Assembly (NCBI GenBank): GCA_025934775.1
Contig: JAICWO010000004.1
Location: forward strand, 50,724 to 114,723
Direction of reading: 5' to 3'
DNA from: Gemmatimonadaceae bacterium
Lineage (GTDB): Bacteria > Gemmatimonadota > Gemmatimonadetes > Gemmatimonadales > Gemmatimonadaceae
Length of the DNA stretch: 64,000 nt
Shown here: piece after piece, positions 24,898-34,119 of the stretch
Numbering within the stretch: position 1 is the stretch's first letter
Layout: the number at the start of each line of letters is the position of its first letter
The notes under the pieces: generated by a model
What the model saw: the letters and a program-made list of their open reading frames with translations, nothing else
What the model was told of the DNA's origin: nothing
Databases searched by the model: none
Translations under genes and position numbers: made by a program

Positions 24898-24954
24898 TAC
24901 GAAAGAATTTCAACCATAACCACCCCGACGCAGCTCGCGGGGCGACGAGCACGA

Positions 24955-26130
24955 ATGACCCACCGCATCTACTACACGGACGCATACACCACCGAGTTCA
25001 CGTCGACGATCGTCGAGCGATCGGAGGACGGGACGCGTGTCTATCTGCGCGAGTCGGCGTTCTACCCGACGTCGGGCGGGCAGCCGCACGACCTCGGGAC
25101 GATCGCCGGCATCGAGGTGACCGACGTCGTCGACGAGGAAGAGCGCGTCGCGCACGTGCTCGCGCGGCCGCTCGTCGATGTGGCCGGTGACGTCCGCGGA
25201 ACGATCGACTGGGCGCGGCGGTTCGATCACATGCAGCAGCACACCGGGCAGCATCTCCTGTCGGCGGTGTTCGAAGATCTGTTCGGGTTCAAGACGATCA
25301 GCGTCCACTTCGGTCCGGAGTCGGCCACGCTCGATCTGGATGCGGAGATCGTCACACGCAAGCAGATGCTCGTCGCGGAGGAGCGCGCGAATGCGATCGT
25401 CGCCGAGGCGCGGCCGGTGACCGTGTCGTTCGAGGACGCCGCGACGGCAACGGGACTGCGCAAGGCGTCCGACCGCACGGGGACGCTGCGCATCGTCACG
25501 ATCGCCGACGCAGACCGCAGCGCGTGCGGAGGAACGCACGTGCGATCGACCGCCGAGATCGGCGTCGTGCTCGTGCGCGGCCTCGAAAAGATCCGGCAGG
25601 CGACGCGCGTCGAGTTTCTCTGCGGACAGCGTGCGCTGCGGCGCGCGCGCCGTGATTATGAAACGCTCATCTCGATCGCCGGCGCACTGTCGGCGTCGAT
25701 CGACGAGGCCGCCGGACTCGTTGGCGCGCAGGCCGAGCGCCTCAAGGAAAGCGAGAGCGCTCGGAAAAAGCTCGCGCAGGAGCTCGCGGTTTACCGCATG
25801 CGCGAGCGCTACGACGCGGCGCCGCCGAACGCGAATGGCATCCGCGTCGTGGTCATCCGCGACGCCGCATCCGCGGACGAGCTGCGCGCGCTCGCGCAGG
25901 CGGCGCTCAACCTTCCGCGCGCCGTCGTAATCGGCGCGTTGAGCAATCCCATATCGGTGCTCCTCGCCGCCTCAGACGACAGCGGCATCAACGCGGGACA
26001 GCTCCTCAAGGAGCGGTTGACCGCGGCGGGCGGCCGCGGCGGCGGTGGGTCTCGCCTTGCCCAAGGAAGCGCCCCCGACACGGCCGCGCTCGAGCGCATC
26101 GTCGCCGATCTCGTCAACGCGTTCGGCTGA
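24955..26130 (+). CDS. AlaX-type alanyl-tRNA editing protein with DHHA1 domain
   Basis: A 391-residue stand-alone editing protein that clears mischarged tRNA-Ala (Ser- or Gly-tRNA-Ala) in the cytoplasm. The zinc editing site is HTGQH near residue 96 and C-x3-H (CGGTH) near residues 191-195, and the N-terminal FYPTSGGQ motif is intact. A helical segment (RRDYETLISIAGALSASIDE) leads to a DHHA1 domain containing AALNLPRAVVIGAL and the Gly-rich GGRGGGG loop. This is the long AlaX-L form. Its last 17 bp overlap the converging GT9 gene. Confidence 0.9.
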   Translation: MTHRIYYTDAYTTEFTSTIVERSEDGTRVYLRESAFYPTSGGQPHDLGTIAGIEVTDVVDEEERVAHVLARPLVDVAGDVRGTIDWARRFDHMQQHTGQHLLSAVFEDLFGFKTISVHFGPESATLDLDAEIVTRKQMLVAEERANAIVAEARPVTVSFEDAATATGLRKASDRTGTLRIVTIADADRSACGGTHVRSTAEIGVVLVRGLEKIRQATRVEFLCGQRALRRARRDYETLISIAGALSASIDEAAGLVGAQAERLKESESARKKLAQELAVYRMRERYDAAPPNANGIRVVVIRDAASADELRALAQAALNLPRAVVIGALSNPISVLLAASDDSGINAGQLLKERLTAAGGRGGGGSRLAQGSAPDTAALERIVADLVNAFG

Positions 26131-27193
26131 ACGCGTCGCGCCACACCTCGTCGACCGCATCGATCATTCGCTCTGCGCCAAGCGTGTCGAGATTGCGCGC
26201 GGGATGCTCCACGCTCTTGCCCGTCGTGCCGTAGAGTCCCCACCGCTCCGACGTGCCGGCGAGATACATCGCCACGCTCGGCTTTCGGAACGCCGACGCC
26301 GCGTGTGCGATGCTCGTATCCGGCGTGAACACGAAGTCCGATGTCGCGACCAGCGCGAACGCGTCGCGAATGCCCGGTGTTCTGACGAACACGGCGCCGC
26401 CTTCGCGCGCGATCCGCTCGCCGCGATCCGACTCCGCCGGAGCGGAGAGCACGCGGAACACCGCGCCTGGATCGAGCTCACGAATGTGGGCCATCACGCG
26501 CACGTACCGTTCGTCCGGCCACAGCCGAGCCGGCGTTCCGGCGGACACGTTCACCAACACGCGCTTGCCGCCGGCGTGTGTTCCCCAGATCTCGTCGGCG
26601 CCAGCGCGTTCCGCGTCGGTCAACGCGATCACCGGCTGGCGCTCGACGGTGGTGGGATCCACGTCGAACGCGCGCGCCAGCGCGGTGAGCAGATCGACCA
26701 TGTGCGCGCCGGCACGCGTATCGGGCGGAACGGTCAGCGTGAACGCCGCATCATTGCCACGCCCCGAGATGCCGACGCGGTGGCGCGCTCCACTCGCTGA
26801 CACGAGGAGCAGCGTCGTGAGCGACGGCGCGGTGATCATACAGTCGACGACCGCATCGTACCGATTCCGCCGCAGCGTGCGCACCGTGGCGAGATAGCCG
26901 CCGAGGCGCTTCTTGTCGAAGACAATGACCTGGTGGACGTAGTCGGCCGCGTCGAGGATCGCCGCGTTCGCCGGCGACGCGAGCACGTCGAGGGTGATGG
27001 TGGGGTGCGACCGAGCGATGGCGCGCATGACGCCGGTGGAGAGAATCATGTCTCCCGCGCGGTCGTGCCGGAGGAACAGAACGCGGTGCGGCCGCGCCGG
27101 CCAATCCGGCCGCGCGGGAGCGCGCCGCATCAGCCGGACGAGCACCCGGATCCACAACGCGCGCCACCACAGCTCCAGCCGCTTCAGTCGCAT
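26114..27193 (-). CDS. Glycosyltransferase family 9 (heptosyltransferase-like)
   Basis: A 359-residue GT-B transferase of the GT9 group, which transfers ADP-heptose in LPS core synthesis. The N-terminal domain has VLFLRHDRAGDMILSTGVM, the C-terminal domain has VNVSAGTPARLWP (the heptosyltransferase nucleotide site region) and TPDTSIAHAASAF, the classical donor-binding motif. The N-terminal ~30 residues are basic and may bind the inner membrane. The 3' end overlaps the AlaX gene. Acceptor is unknown. No neighbouring waa/rfa genes were seen. Confidence 0.88.
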   Translation of the reverse strand: MRLKRLELWWRALWIRVLVRLMRRAPARPDWPARPHRVLFLRHDRAGDMILSTGVMRAIARSHPTITLDVLASPANAAILDAADYVHQVIVFDKKRLGGYLATVRTLRRNRYDAVVDCMITAPSLTTLLLVSASGARHRVGISGRGNDAAFTLTVPPDTRAGAHMVDLLTALARAFDVDPTTVERQPVIALTDAERAGADEIWGTHAGGKRVLVNVSAGTPARLWPDERYVRVMAHIRELDPGAVFRVLSAPAESDRGERIAREGGAVFVRTPGIRDAFALVATSDFVFTPDTSIAHAASAFRKPSVAMYLAGTSERWGLYGTTGKSVEHPARNLDTLGAERMIDAVDEVWRDAFSRTR

Positions 27194-27349
27194 GTAAGGA
27201 AGTTATTCGGACCACGGCGCTGCGCCGCGGGCGGTCGGAGGCCTCGGCTATTGGAACCAGCATTGGCAGGGGCGCGTACACGTTCCATAATTCTCATGGG
27301 CGCCGCCTGCGTGCCCGCTGCCACCCTCCTCATTCCCGAGGTCTCGCTC

Positions 27350-28801
27350 GTGATCCACTCCGTTCGTCAGCGGACGTGGCGGTCGCTGGCCGTCTCGCTG
27401 ATCGTGCCGCTCGCCGCGGCCGGCGCGCAGACGGGCAAGGCGCAATCGGCCGCGTCCATCCGCATTCCTTACGAGAAGTACACGCTTCCGAACGGCCTCA
27501 CCGTGGTGCTCTCCGAGGATCACTCGACGCCGACCGTCGCCGTGGAAGTGATGTATCACGTTGGCTCCAAGAACGAGCATCCGGGGCACACGGGCTTCGC
27601 GCACATGTTCGAGCACGTGATGTTCACGGGCTCGGGGCACGTGCCCTACGGGCTGCACGACAAGTTCACGGAGGGCGTGGGCGGCGGGAACAACGGCTCG
27701 ACGAACAACGACGAGACGCAGTACTACGAGACGATCCCGTCCAACTATCTCCAGACCGCGCTCTGGCTCGAGTCGGACCGCATGGGGTGGCTGCTCGACT
27801 CCCTCGACCAGGCCAAGTTCGCCGCGCAGCGCGACATCGTGAAGAACGAGCGCCGGCAGCGCACGGACAATCAGCCGTACGCGCGCGATAACGAAGTGAT
27901 CATGATGACGATGTTCCCGTCGCCCAATCCGTATTCGTGGCCGGTGGTCGGCAAGATGTCCGATCTCACGAACGCGACGGTCGACGACGTGAAGCGATTC
28001 TTCCGGCTGTACTACGCGCCGAACAACGCGACGCTCGCCATCGTCGGCGACTTCAATCCCAAGCAGGCGAAGGCGTGGGTCGCTCACTACTTCGACGACA
28101 TTCCGCACGGCCAGCCGATCACCCGTCCCAAGCCGATGGCGTCGCCGCTTCGGGGCGAGCGCCGGCTCACGTTCGAGGATCGCGTGCAGGTGCCGCGGCT
28201 CACCATCGCGTGGCCGGGCGCCGATCAGCACAACCCCGATCGCTTCGCGCTCGATGTCATGTCGTCGATCCTCACCGACTCGCGCACGTCGCGTCTCACG
28301 AAGGCGCTCGTGTACGATCTGCAGAGCGCTGCCTCCGTGCGCATGTTCTCCGGCAACGCCGAGCAGATGGGCGACATCGAGGTCGCGGTGACGCCGCGTC
28401 CGGGACATACACTCACGGAGCTCGAGGGGCAGGTCGACTCCGTGCTCGCCCAGTTCAAGCGCGAAGGTCCCACGGCCGACGAGCTCACGCGCGCCAAGGC
28501 CGGCTTGCAACTCGGCTTCCTCCAGAGCCTGGAGAGCGATCTGTTCAAGGCGATCACGCTCGCGAGCGACCAGACCGTGTACAACAACCCCGGCGAGTCG
28601 TTCGAGGTTGATTACCCAAAGACGCAGGCCGTGACCGCAGCCGACGTGAAGCGCGTGGCGAACAAGTACCTCACCGCAACGCGCATCGTGCTGAGCAACG
28701 TGCCGCTCGGCAAGCCCGAGCTCGCGTCGCACGCCGACAAGAGCACCGTCGTCACCGACCCGTACACTGAAACGGCCACGGAAGGGGGAGCAAAGCGATG
28801 A
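27350..28801 (+). CDS. M16-family zinc peptidase, catalytic subunit
   Basis: An exported M16 peptidase, 483 residues from GTG 27350. A signal peptide (RSLAVSLIVPLAAAGAQ) is followed by the catalytic half with the inverted zinc motif HMFEH (FAHMFEHVMF) and the acid/Glu pair further down (NDETQYYETIP). The second half carries the R-Y type segment. GAGG upstream fits the GTG; an ATG at 27296 gives an 18-residue longer but odd N-terminus and remains possible. Its TGA overlaps the next ATG (ATGA), and the partner lacks the zinc motif, as in active/inactive M16 heterodimers. Confidence 0.88.
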   Translation: MIHSVRQRTWRSLAVSLIVPLAAAGAQTGKAQSAASIRIPYEKYTLPNGLTVVLSEDHSTPTVAVEVMYHVGSKNEHPGHTGFAHMFEHVMFTGSGHVPYGLHDKFTEGVGGGNNGSTNNDETQYYETIPSNYLQTALWLESDRMGWLLDSLDQAKFAAQRDIVKNERRQRTDNQPYARDNEVIMMTMFPSPNPYSWPVVGKMSDLTNATVDDVKRFFRLYYAPNNATLAIVGDFNPKQAKAWVAHYFDDIPHGQPITRPKPMASPLRGERRLTFEDRVQVPRLTIAWPGADQHNPDRFALDVMSSILTDSRTSRLTKALVYDLQSAASVRMFSGNAEQMGDIEVAVTPRPGHTLTELEGQVDSVLAQFKREGPTADELTRAKAGLQLGFLQSLESDLFKAITLASDQTVYNNPGESFEVDYPKTQAVTAADVKRVANKYLTATRIVLSNVPLGKPELASHADKSTVVTDPYTETATEGGAKR

Positions 28802-30285
28802 TTCCGCACAGGATTCGCGCGAGCATCGCGCGCGGTACGCTCGCCGTGGCGTTCGTCGCAGCCAACGCCGGCGCGCAGCAGTCGCTCAAGTCGTCGTTCG
28901 ACCGCACGGTGATTCCAACCGCGGGTCCGGCGCCCGAGCTGCACATTCCGCAGTGGACGACGACGAAGCTGTCGAACGGCGCCGAGATGGTGGTGTCGGA
29001 GCGCCACGAGCTGCCGCTGGTCTCGTTCGAGATCAGCTTCGTCGGCGGCGCGAACCAGTACGATCCGGCGGACAAACCCGGCGTCGGAACGTTCACCGCC
29101 GGCACGCTGCTCGAAGGGACCACGCATCGCACCGGCGACCAGATCTCGAACGCGCTCCAGCTGCTCGGCTCGCAGCTCTCGACGCCGAGCGTCGCCGCCG
29201 AGAGCGGGCGACTCACGTTCGAGTCGACCGCGAGCAAGTTCGTCCCGACGCTCGACATCGTCGCCGACGTCGTGGAGAACGCCACGTTTCCCGCGGCGGC
29301 GATCGAACGCTACCGCGCGCGACAGCTCGTCTCGCTCACGCAGGCGCGCGACCGGACGACCTCGATCGCGGCCAGCGTCTTCCCGAAGGTGGTCTACACC
29401 GCGGCGAGCCCGTACCGCCGCACGATGACGGAAGCCTCGGCCAAAGCGATCACGCGCGACGATATCACTTCTTTCTACAAGAAATACTATCAGCCCGGCC
29501 ACGCCGTCATCACGGTGGTCGGCGACGTGAAGCCTGACGACGTGAAGCGCGAGGTGGAGAAGGCGTTCGCGAGCTGGGCGGCGGGCGGATCGATGCCGTC
29601 GTTCGATTACCCGGCCACGCCGGCACCCAAGGCGACGACGATCTATCTCGTCGACAAGCCGGGCGCGGCGCAGTCGACGTTCACGATCGGCGAGCCAGGC
29701 CCGTCGTACACCACGCCCGACTACTACGCGACGGCGGTGATGAACGAGCTGCTCGGCGGATTGTTCCAGTCGCGCCTCAATCACGACATCCGCGAAGTGA
29801 AGGGCTACAGCTACGGCGTTGGCTCCGCGTTCTCGTTCGGCCGCGGTCCGGGGCCGTTCCGCGCCGGCGGCGACATCGTGACGGCGAAGACGGACAGCGC
29901 GCTGATCGAGTTCATGAAGCAGCTCCGCGACATTCGCGGAGCGGTCCCGCCGAGCGCGGACGAGCTCTCGCAGGCGAAGGCGAGTCTGGTGCAGAGCCTG
30001 CCGGAGCGGTTTTCGTCCGTGGGCGGCGTGAACAACGCCATCGCGCAGATCTACACGATGGGGCTGCCACAGGATTGGTATCAGCGTTTGATCAAGGGCG
30101 TGGGCGCGGTCACGTCGGAGGACGTCGTGCACGCGGCGCAGCAGCACATCGATCCCGATCACCTCGCGATCGTCATCGTCGGCGACCGGGCAAAAGTGCA
30201 GGAGCCGCTCGCGGCGACCAAGATCGCGCCAATCATGCTCCTCGATCTCGACGGCAATCCGATCCCCACGCGAACGCAGCCGTGA
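28798..30285 (+). CDS. M16-like protein, inactive partner
   Basis: A 495-residue exported M16 homologue. Where HxxEH should occur the segment reads GVGTFTAGTLLEG, so the zinc ligands are missing. The C-terminal substrate-binding R...Y motif (FQSRLNHDIREVKGYSYGVGS) is kept. This fits the known alpha/beta architecture in which one subunit is catalytic and the other helps bind substrate. Translationally coupled to the active subunit. Likely in the periplasm, degrading small peptides. A strong terminator follows. Confidence 0.88.
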   Translation: MIPHRIRASIARGTLAVAFVAANAGAQQSLKSSFDRTVIPTAGPAPELHIPQWTTTKLSNGAEMVVSERHELPLVSFEISFVGGANQYDPADKPGVGTFTAGTLLEGTTHRTGDQISNALQLLGSQLSTPSVAAESGRLTFESTASKFVPTLDIVADVVENATFPAAAIERYRARQLVSLTQARDRTTSIAASVFPKVVYTAASPYRRTMTEASAKAITRDDITSFYKKYYQPGHAVITVVGDVKPDDVKREVEKAFASWAAGGSMPSFDYPATPAPKATTIYLVDKPGAAQSTFTIGEPGPSYTTPDYYATAVMNELLGGLFQSRLNHDIREVKGYSYGVGSAFSFGRGPGPFRAGGDIVTAKTDSALIEFMKQLRDIRGAVPPSADELSQAKASLVQSLPERFSSVGGVNNAIAQIYTMGLPQDWYQRLIKGVGAVTSEDVVHAAQQHIDPDHLAIVIVGDRAKVQEPLAATKIAPIMLLDLDGNPIPTRTQP

Positions 30286-30314
30286 TCGCTCGCTCCTAGC
30301 CTTCCGCTTCAGCG

Positions 30315-30346
30315 AGGGCGGCGCCGCGATCCGGTGCCGCCCTTTT
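30315..30346 (+). terminator. Rho-independent terminator after the M16 pair
   Basis: A 12-bp stem with one G-T wobble (30315-30326 with 30332-30343), a 5-nt loop and TTTT. It lies 30 nt after the M16 stop and before the MATE gene. Confidence 0.85.
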
Positions 30347-30405
30347 CACATCTCATCGTTCGGCGGCCGCGGCCCGCGCCATCGATCATCCGCACGAGGT
30401 CACAC

Positions 30406-31851
30406 GTGAGTACGTCGACGTCGGAAAGCACGGAAGCCTTGTCGCCAGTCACGTCGTCCGCGGACGACGTCGGTCTGTGGGACGCGATTCGGGAATCGCT
30501 GCGCGGATCGCATCGCGATTACACCGAGGGCTCCGTTTCGCGCGCCATCGTCCTGCTCGCGATTCCGATGGTCCTCGAGATGGTGATGGAGAGTGTATTC
30601 GCGGTCTGCGACGTGTTCTTCGTCTCCAAGCTGGGCGCGAGCGCAGTCGCGAGCGTCGGGCTCACGGAGTCGTGGCTCACGATCGTCTACGCGCTCGCGA
30701 TGGGGCTGGCGATCGCGGCGACGGCGATCGTCGCGCGCCGCACCGGCGAGCGTGACCGCGAGGGCGCCGCGCGGTCCGCGATGCAGGCGATTCTGCTCGG
30801 CCTCGCGATCGCGGCGATACTCGGCGTGCTCGGAGGAACGCTCGCGCCGCGCGCGCTGCACCTGATGGGCGCGGCGCCGGACGTGCTGGCGATCGGCTCG
30901 ACGTACGCGCGCATCATGCTCGGCGGCAACATCACGATCGTCATGCTGTTCCTGATCAACGCGATCTTCCGCGGCGCGGGGGACGCGGCGATCGCGATGC
31001 GCGTGCTCTGGCTGGCGAACGGCATCAACATTGTGCTCGGACCCTGCCTCATCTTCGGGCTCGGGCCGTTCCCGCGGCTCGGCGTCGCCGGCGCGGCGGT
31101 CGCGACGAACATCGGCCGCGGCACCGGCGCGCTGTTCGCGGCGACGCGGCTGTTCCGCGGCAGCTCGCGCATCGAGATCCATCGGCGCCACGTGCGCGTG
31201 GACTTCGGCGTGCTCGGCCGGATGCTGCGACTCGGCTGGTCGGCGTCGGTCCAGCTCCTCATCGGCATCGGAAGCTGGATCGCGTTGATTAGAATTCTCT
31301 CAACATACGGCAGCAACGCGCTCGCGGGCTACACCATCGGCATCCGGATGGTGATCTTCGCGCTGCTGCCCTCGCAAGGCATCGCCAACGCGGCGGCGAC
31401 CATGGTCGGCCAGGCGCTGGGCGCGCGGAACCCGGAGCGCGCGGCGCGCGCCGTCCGGCTCGCGGGGATGTACAACATGGTCGTCCTCGGCGGAGTGGGC
31501 GTGCTGCTCATGGTGTTCGCGTCGTCGATCGCGCGCTTCTTCACGACGGATCCGGCCGTGGTGCCGCACGCCACGAATTGTCTCCGCATCGTGGCGACCG
31601 GCTTCGCGTTTTACGGCTGGGGAATGGTCTTTGGACAAGCCTTCAACGGCGCCGGCGACACGTGGACGCCGACGTGGCTCAATCTCGTCGTGTTCTGGCT
31701 GTGGGAAGTGCCGCTTGGCTACTTCTTGGCCAAGCACGCCGGCATGGGCCCGCGCGGCGTCTACGTCGCGATCGCGGCGGCGTTCTCGACGTACGCCGTG
31801 GCGGCGGGCGTGCTGTTCGCGCGTGGGGGGTGGAGGGGGAGGGTCGTGTAA
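30406..31851 (+). CDS. MATE-family multidrug/cation antiporter
   Basis: A 481-residue inner-membrane exporter with about 12 helices. Conserved MATE patterns are IPMVLEMVMESVFAVCDVFFVSKLG near residue 50, NAIFRGAGDA, and AATMVGQALGARNPERA in the second half, plus FNGAGDTWTPTWLN. A GTG at 30406 after a nearby GAGG was chosen over the upstream frame. These proteins export cationic drugs with Na+ or H+. The stop codon is directly followed by eight tandem TGGACCG heptamers. Confidence 0.9.
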   Translation: MSTSTSESTEALSPVTSSADDVGLWDAIRESLRGSHRDYTEGSVSRAIVLLAIPMVLEMVMESVFAVCDVFFVSKLGASAVASVGLTESWLTIVYALAMGLAIAATAIVARRTGERDREGAARSAMQAILLGLAIAAILGVLGGTLAPRALHLMGAAPDVLAIGSTYARIMLGGNITIVMLFLINAIFRGAGDAAIAMRVLWLANGINIVLGPCLIFGLGPFPRLGVAGAAVATNIGRGTGALFAATRLFRGSSRIEIHRRHVRVDFGVLGRMLRLGWSASVQLLIGIGSWIALIRILSTYGSNALAGYTIGIRMVIFALLPSQGIANAAATMVGQALGARNPERAARAVRLAGMYNMVVLGGVGVLLMVFASSIARFFTTDPAVVPHATNCLRIVATGFAFYGWGMVFGQAFNGAGDTWTPTWLNLVVFWLWEVPLGYFLAKHAGMGPRGVYVAIAAAFSTYAVAAGVLFARGGWRGRVV

Positions 31852-31911
<60 letters not shown>

Positions 31912-33348
31912 CTACGGACCACGGACGAATCGCCACTCTGTGAGGGGCAAATGCTCCGCGGCGACGCGCATCGGCGAATATCCCATCCGCCGCACTGCGG
32001 CGGTCACTTCGTCCACGTACTGCGTCGGCGCGTCGAGGGTCTGGATGTAGTCGCTCGCCCAGAGAAACTGGTCGCCGCGCACGTAGACGGCGAGCGCGCC
32101 CTCGCTCGCGGTGCCGTCGATCGCGAACGCCGTGAGCGCGCCGCCGGCGAGTGGCAGCGAGTCGTTCACCGCGCGAAAGCGCATCCGCGGCGCGTGCGCC
32201 CGTTCCCGCTCGAGCGCGTCGGGTGCGCGCGTCCACGTGCGACTCACGACGCTGTCGAGAAACGCGCGTGATGAGCGGTGCGAGATGATCGTCGCGCCGC
32301 GCGCCACCCAGAAGCGAACGCCGGCGATGTGCGGCCATGCGAGATCTGTGACGACGAGCGCGATCGGGTGGCGTCCGGGAAAGAGTTTCGCGATCCACGC
32401 CGAGTCGGCGCGGGCGCGCGCCTCGCCTTGCGTCGCGTCGAAGACGAACACCGTGTCGCGCGCGAGTGTCACCGCTTCGGCGTAACCGCGATTCCGGAGC
32501 AGAAACGTGGTCGCGCTCACGCGAATCGTGTCGGGCGTCGCGGGGGCGAGGAACGCCGCGACCGTGGGAGTCATTGGAGTCGCGACGGCGGGCAGCGTGA
32601 GCGACGGCGCGCTGTCGCGCGGCACGAGGTCGACTCGGCCAAAGCTTCGCGTCACGTCGTCCATGCCGTCGACGACGCGCGTCGCGGTGCCGGGGACGTG
32701 CGCGTCCGCCGCGCGGAGCCACGTCGCGTACACGTAGCGCACGTCGACCTGGCCCCAGAGGTAGTGCGGCTCCGTGCGCTCGAGCGCGACGGGATAGTAC
32801 GTCTTGGGGTCGATGAGCAATCGCTCGACGCCGCGCGCTCCCGGCCGCGAGAGAACGATGCGCGGATACTCGCGGAAGTCGCAGCGCTCGACCACTCGCG
32901 CATCGCGGGACGCGATCCAGTCCGAGAGCACCGCCCACACATCGAGCGGCCGCGTCGCCGCGAGGGTGCCGTGCACCTGCACGATCGGCACCAACCCGGT
33001 ATCCACCACCGCGTACGACGCGAGTCGCCCACCGAGTGTGGTCGCCGCGCCGCCGCCGTACCCGCCGACCATCGTTTCGGATTGTCGAATGCGATCGGCG
33101 CCGGTGGACGCGTCGAACCACTCGGTGATGCGCGTCGCTTGGAGGATGTACGGCGGCTCGTACGGCCGGTCCGATTCGTATGCGTGATTTGTGATGTCGG
33201 TCGCTTCGACGCGAAGCACGCGGCCGTTCGCGCGATCGAAGCCGATGGCGTGCGCCGCGCGCGCGAGCACGGCGGCCGCGTCGCCGGTGGCGGGCACGCA
33301 TCGCGGTGCGCCGGCGATCGTAGAGAGGAGGAGCGCGGTGAGGATCAT
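31912..33348 (-). CDS. Secreted metallo-beta-lactamase-like protein with degenerate metal site
   Basis: A 478-residue exported protein (signal LTALLLSTIAGAP). The N-terminal ~260 residues form a beta-rich part of unknown type. From about residue 275 the layout follows the MBL fold: TTFLLRNRGYAEAVTLARDTVFVFDATQGEARARA, PIALVVTDLAWPHIAGVRFWVARGATIISH, WASDYIQT and AAEHLP. Where the metal site should read THxHxDHxGG, it reads TDLAWPHIAG, so most ligands are lost. It is likely non-catalytic. The last codons (VRGP) and stop come from the heptamer array. Confidence 0.75.
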   Translation of the reverse strand: MILTALLLSTIAGAPRCVPATGDAAAVLARAAHAIGFDRANGRVLRVEATDITNHAYESDRPYEPPYILQATRITEWFDASTGADRIRQSETMVGGYGGGAATTLGGRLASYAVVDTGLVPIVQVHGTLAATRPLDVWAVLSDWIASRDARVVERCDFREYPRIVLSRPGARGVERLLIDPKTYYPVALERTEPHYLWGQVDVRYVYATWLRAADAHVPGTATRVVDGMDDVTRSFGRVDLVPRDSAPSLTLPAVATPMTPTVAAFLAPATPDTIRVSATTFLLRNRGYAEAVTLARDTVFVFDATQGEARARADSAWIAKLFPGRHPIALVVTDLAWPHIAGVRFWVARGATIISHRSSRAFLDSVVSRTWTRAPDALERERAHAPRMRFRAVNDSLPLAGGALTAFAIDGTASEGALAVYVRGDQFLWASDYIQTLDAPTQYVDEVTAAVRRMGYSPMRVAAEHLPLTEWRFVRGP

Positions 33349-33469
33349 GCGTCAACATCGATCGCGCGCGCCGGAGCGCAATCGCATTGTCGCCAGCGGC
33401 GCGAACGATGTCGTGAACGGTGCGCGCGGAAACGACAACGGCAAACCGAGGAGGTTTGCCGTGATCGCG

Positions 33470-33709
33470 TTACGGACCTTTCTTGGCGCCGCCGCCGCCG
33501 CTTGGCGCCGCCGCGCCGCCACCCGAAGCACCACCCGCCGGCGCGCCCGGCGCGTTGATGTCGATCTTCGTCGTGTTCGTGCGATGCAGCCCACCGCCGA
33601 AGACGAACCAGGCGATGACCGCGAGCAGAATCAGCACGATGATCGCCCACACCCATCCGCCGCCGCCCGATCCCGTCTCCGGCGTCTGCTGGATCTGTAC
33701 GTCTGCCAT
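33470..33709 (-). CDS. Small single-helix membrane protein
   Basis: A 79-residue protein with GGAGG just upstream of the ATG. One transmembrane helix (WVWAIIVLILLAVIAWFVFGG) sits at residues 19-39 after a short Gly-rich start. The remainder is Gly/Ala/Pro-rich and low complexity. No family recognised. The strong ribosome site and the clear helix support a real gene. Confidence 0.65.
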   Translation of the reverse strand: MADVQIQQTPETGSGGGGWVWAIIVLILLAVIAWFVFGGGLHRTNTTKIDINAPGAPAGGASGGGAAAPSGGGGAKKGP

Positions 33710-33854
33710 GACTCCTCCGTGGAGAATTCGTCGCGCGCGTGCGCGACCGAGCAGGCCTCATGATCCGACGGAGCTCGGACGCGGCCTGGCGGGCTCTCCA
33801 TTGCGCGGCGCGTGCCATCGCGCCGGGCAGAGGCCGGTTTTCGCGCGCGAGCCG

Positions 33855-34049
33855 CTACAGCAGCCGCTTGTGCCGCTTCCGCCGGCGCGACTTGGCCGAG
33901 CGCCGATGCGGCGCGCGCGGCTCGATCGCGTCGAGCGCGATCTCCGCGGTATGACGCGAGACGTTCCAGCGAATGCGGTTCCGCTTCGCCGCCTGAATCT
34001 GGCGGAGGCGCGCTGCGACTTCGTCGAGCTCGGGGCGCTCATTTGCCAT
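33855..34049 (-). CDS. Small, very basic protein
   Basis: A 64-residue product starting at ATG 34049, which has GGGAGG nine bases upstream. Residues 1-20 form a polar helix (NERPELDEVAARLRQIQAAKRNR). The tail is strongly basic (RRSAKSRRRKRHKRLL). It could be a nucleic-acid-binding or ribosome-associated peptide, but no family was recognised. Charge and Shine-Dalgarno are the main support. Confidence 0.45.
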   Translation of the reverse strand: MANERPELDEVAARLRQIQAAKRNRIRWNVSRHTAEIALDAIEPRAPHRRSAKSRRRKRHKRLL

Positions 34050-34119
34050 GCGTGTCATCCTCCCGGACGGCGGCCGCGACGGTGCATATTCCGACCTTAC
34101 GATAATCACCTCTCCTGCC

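Noticed and set aside
27296..27349. ATG 27296 as start of the M16 gene
   Set aside because: It adds an 18-residue leader without signal features and no ribosome site; GTG 27350 with GAGG gives a normal signal peptide. Not fully excluded.
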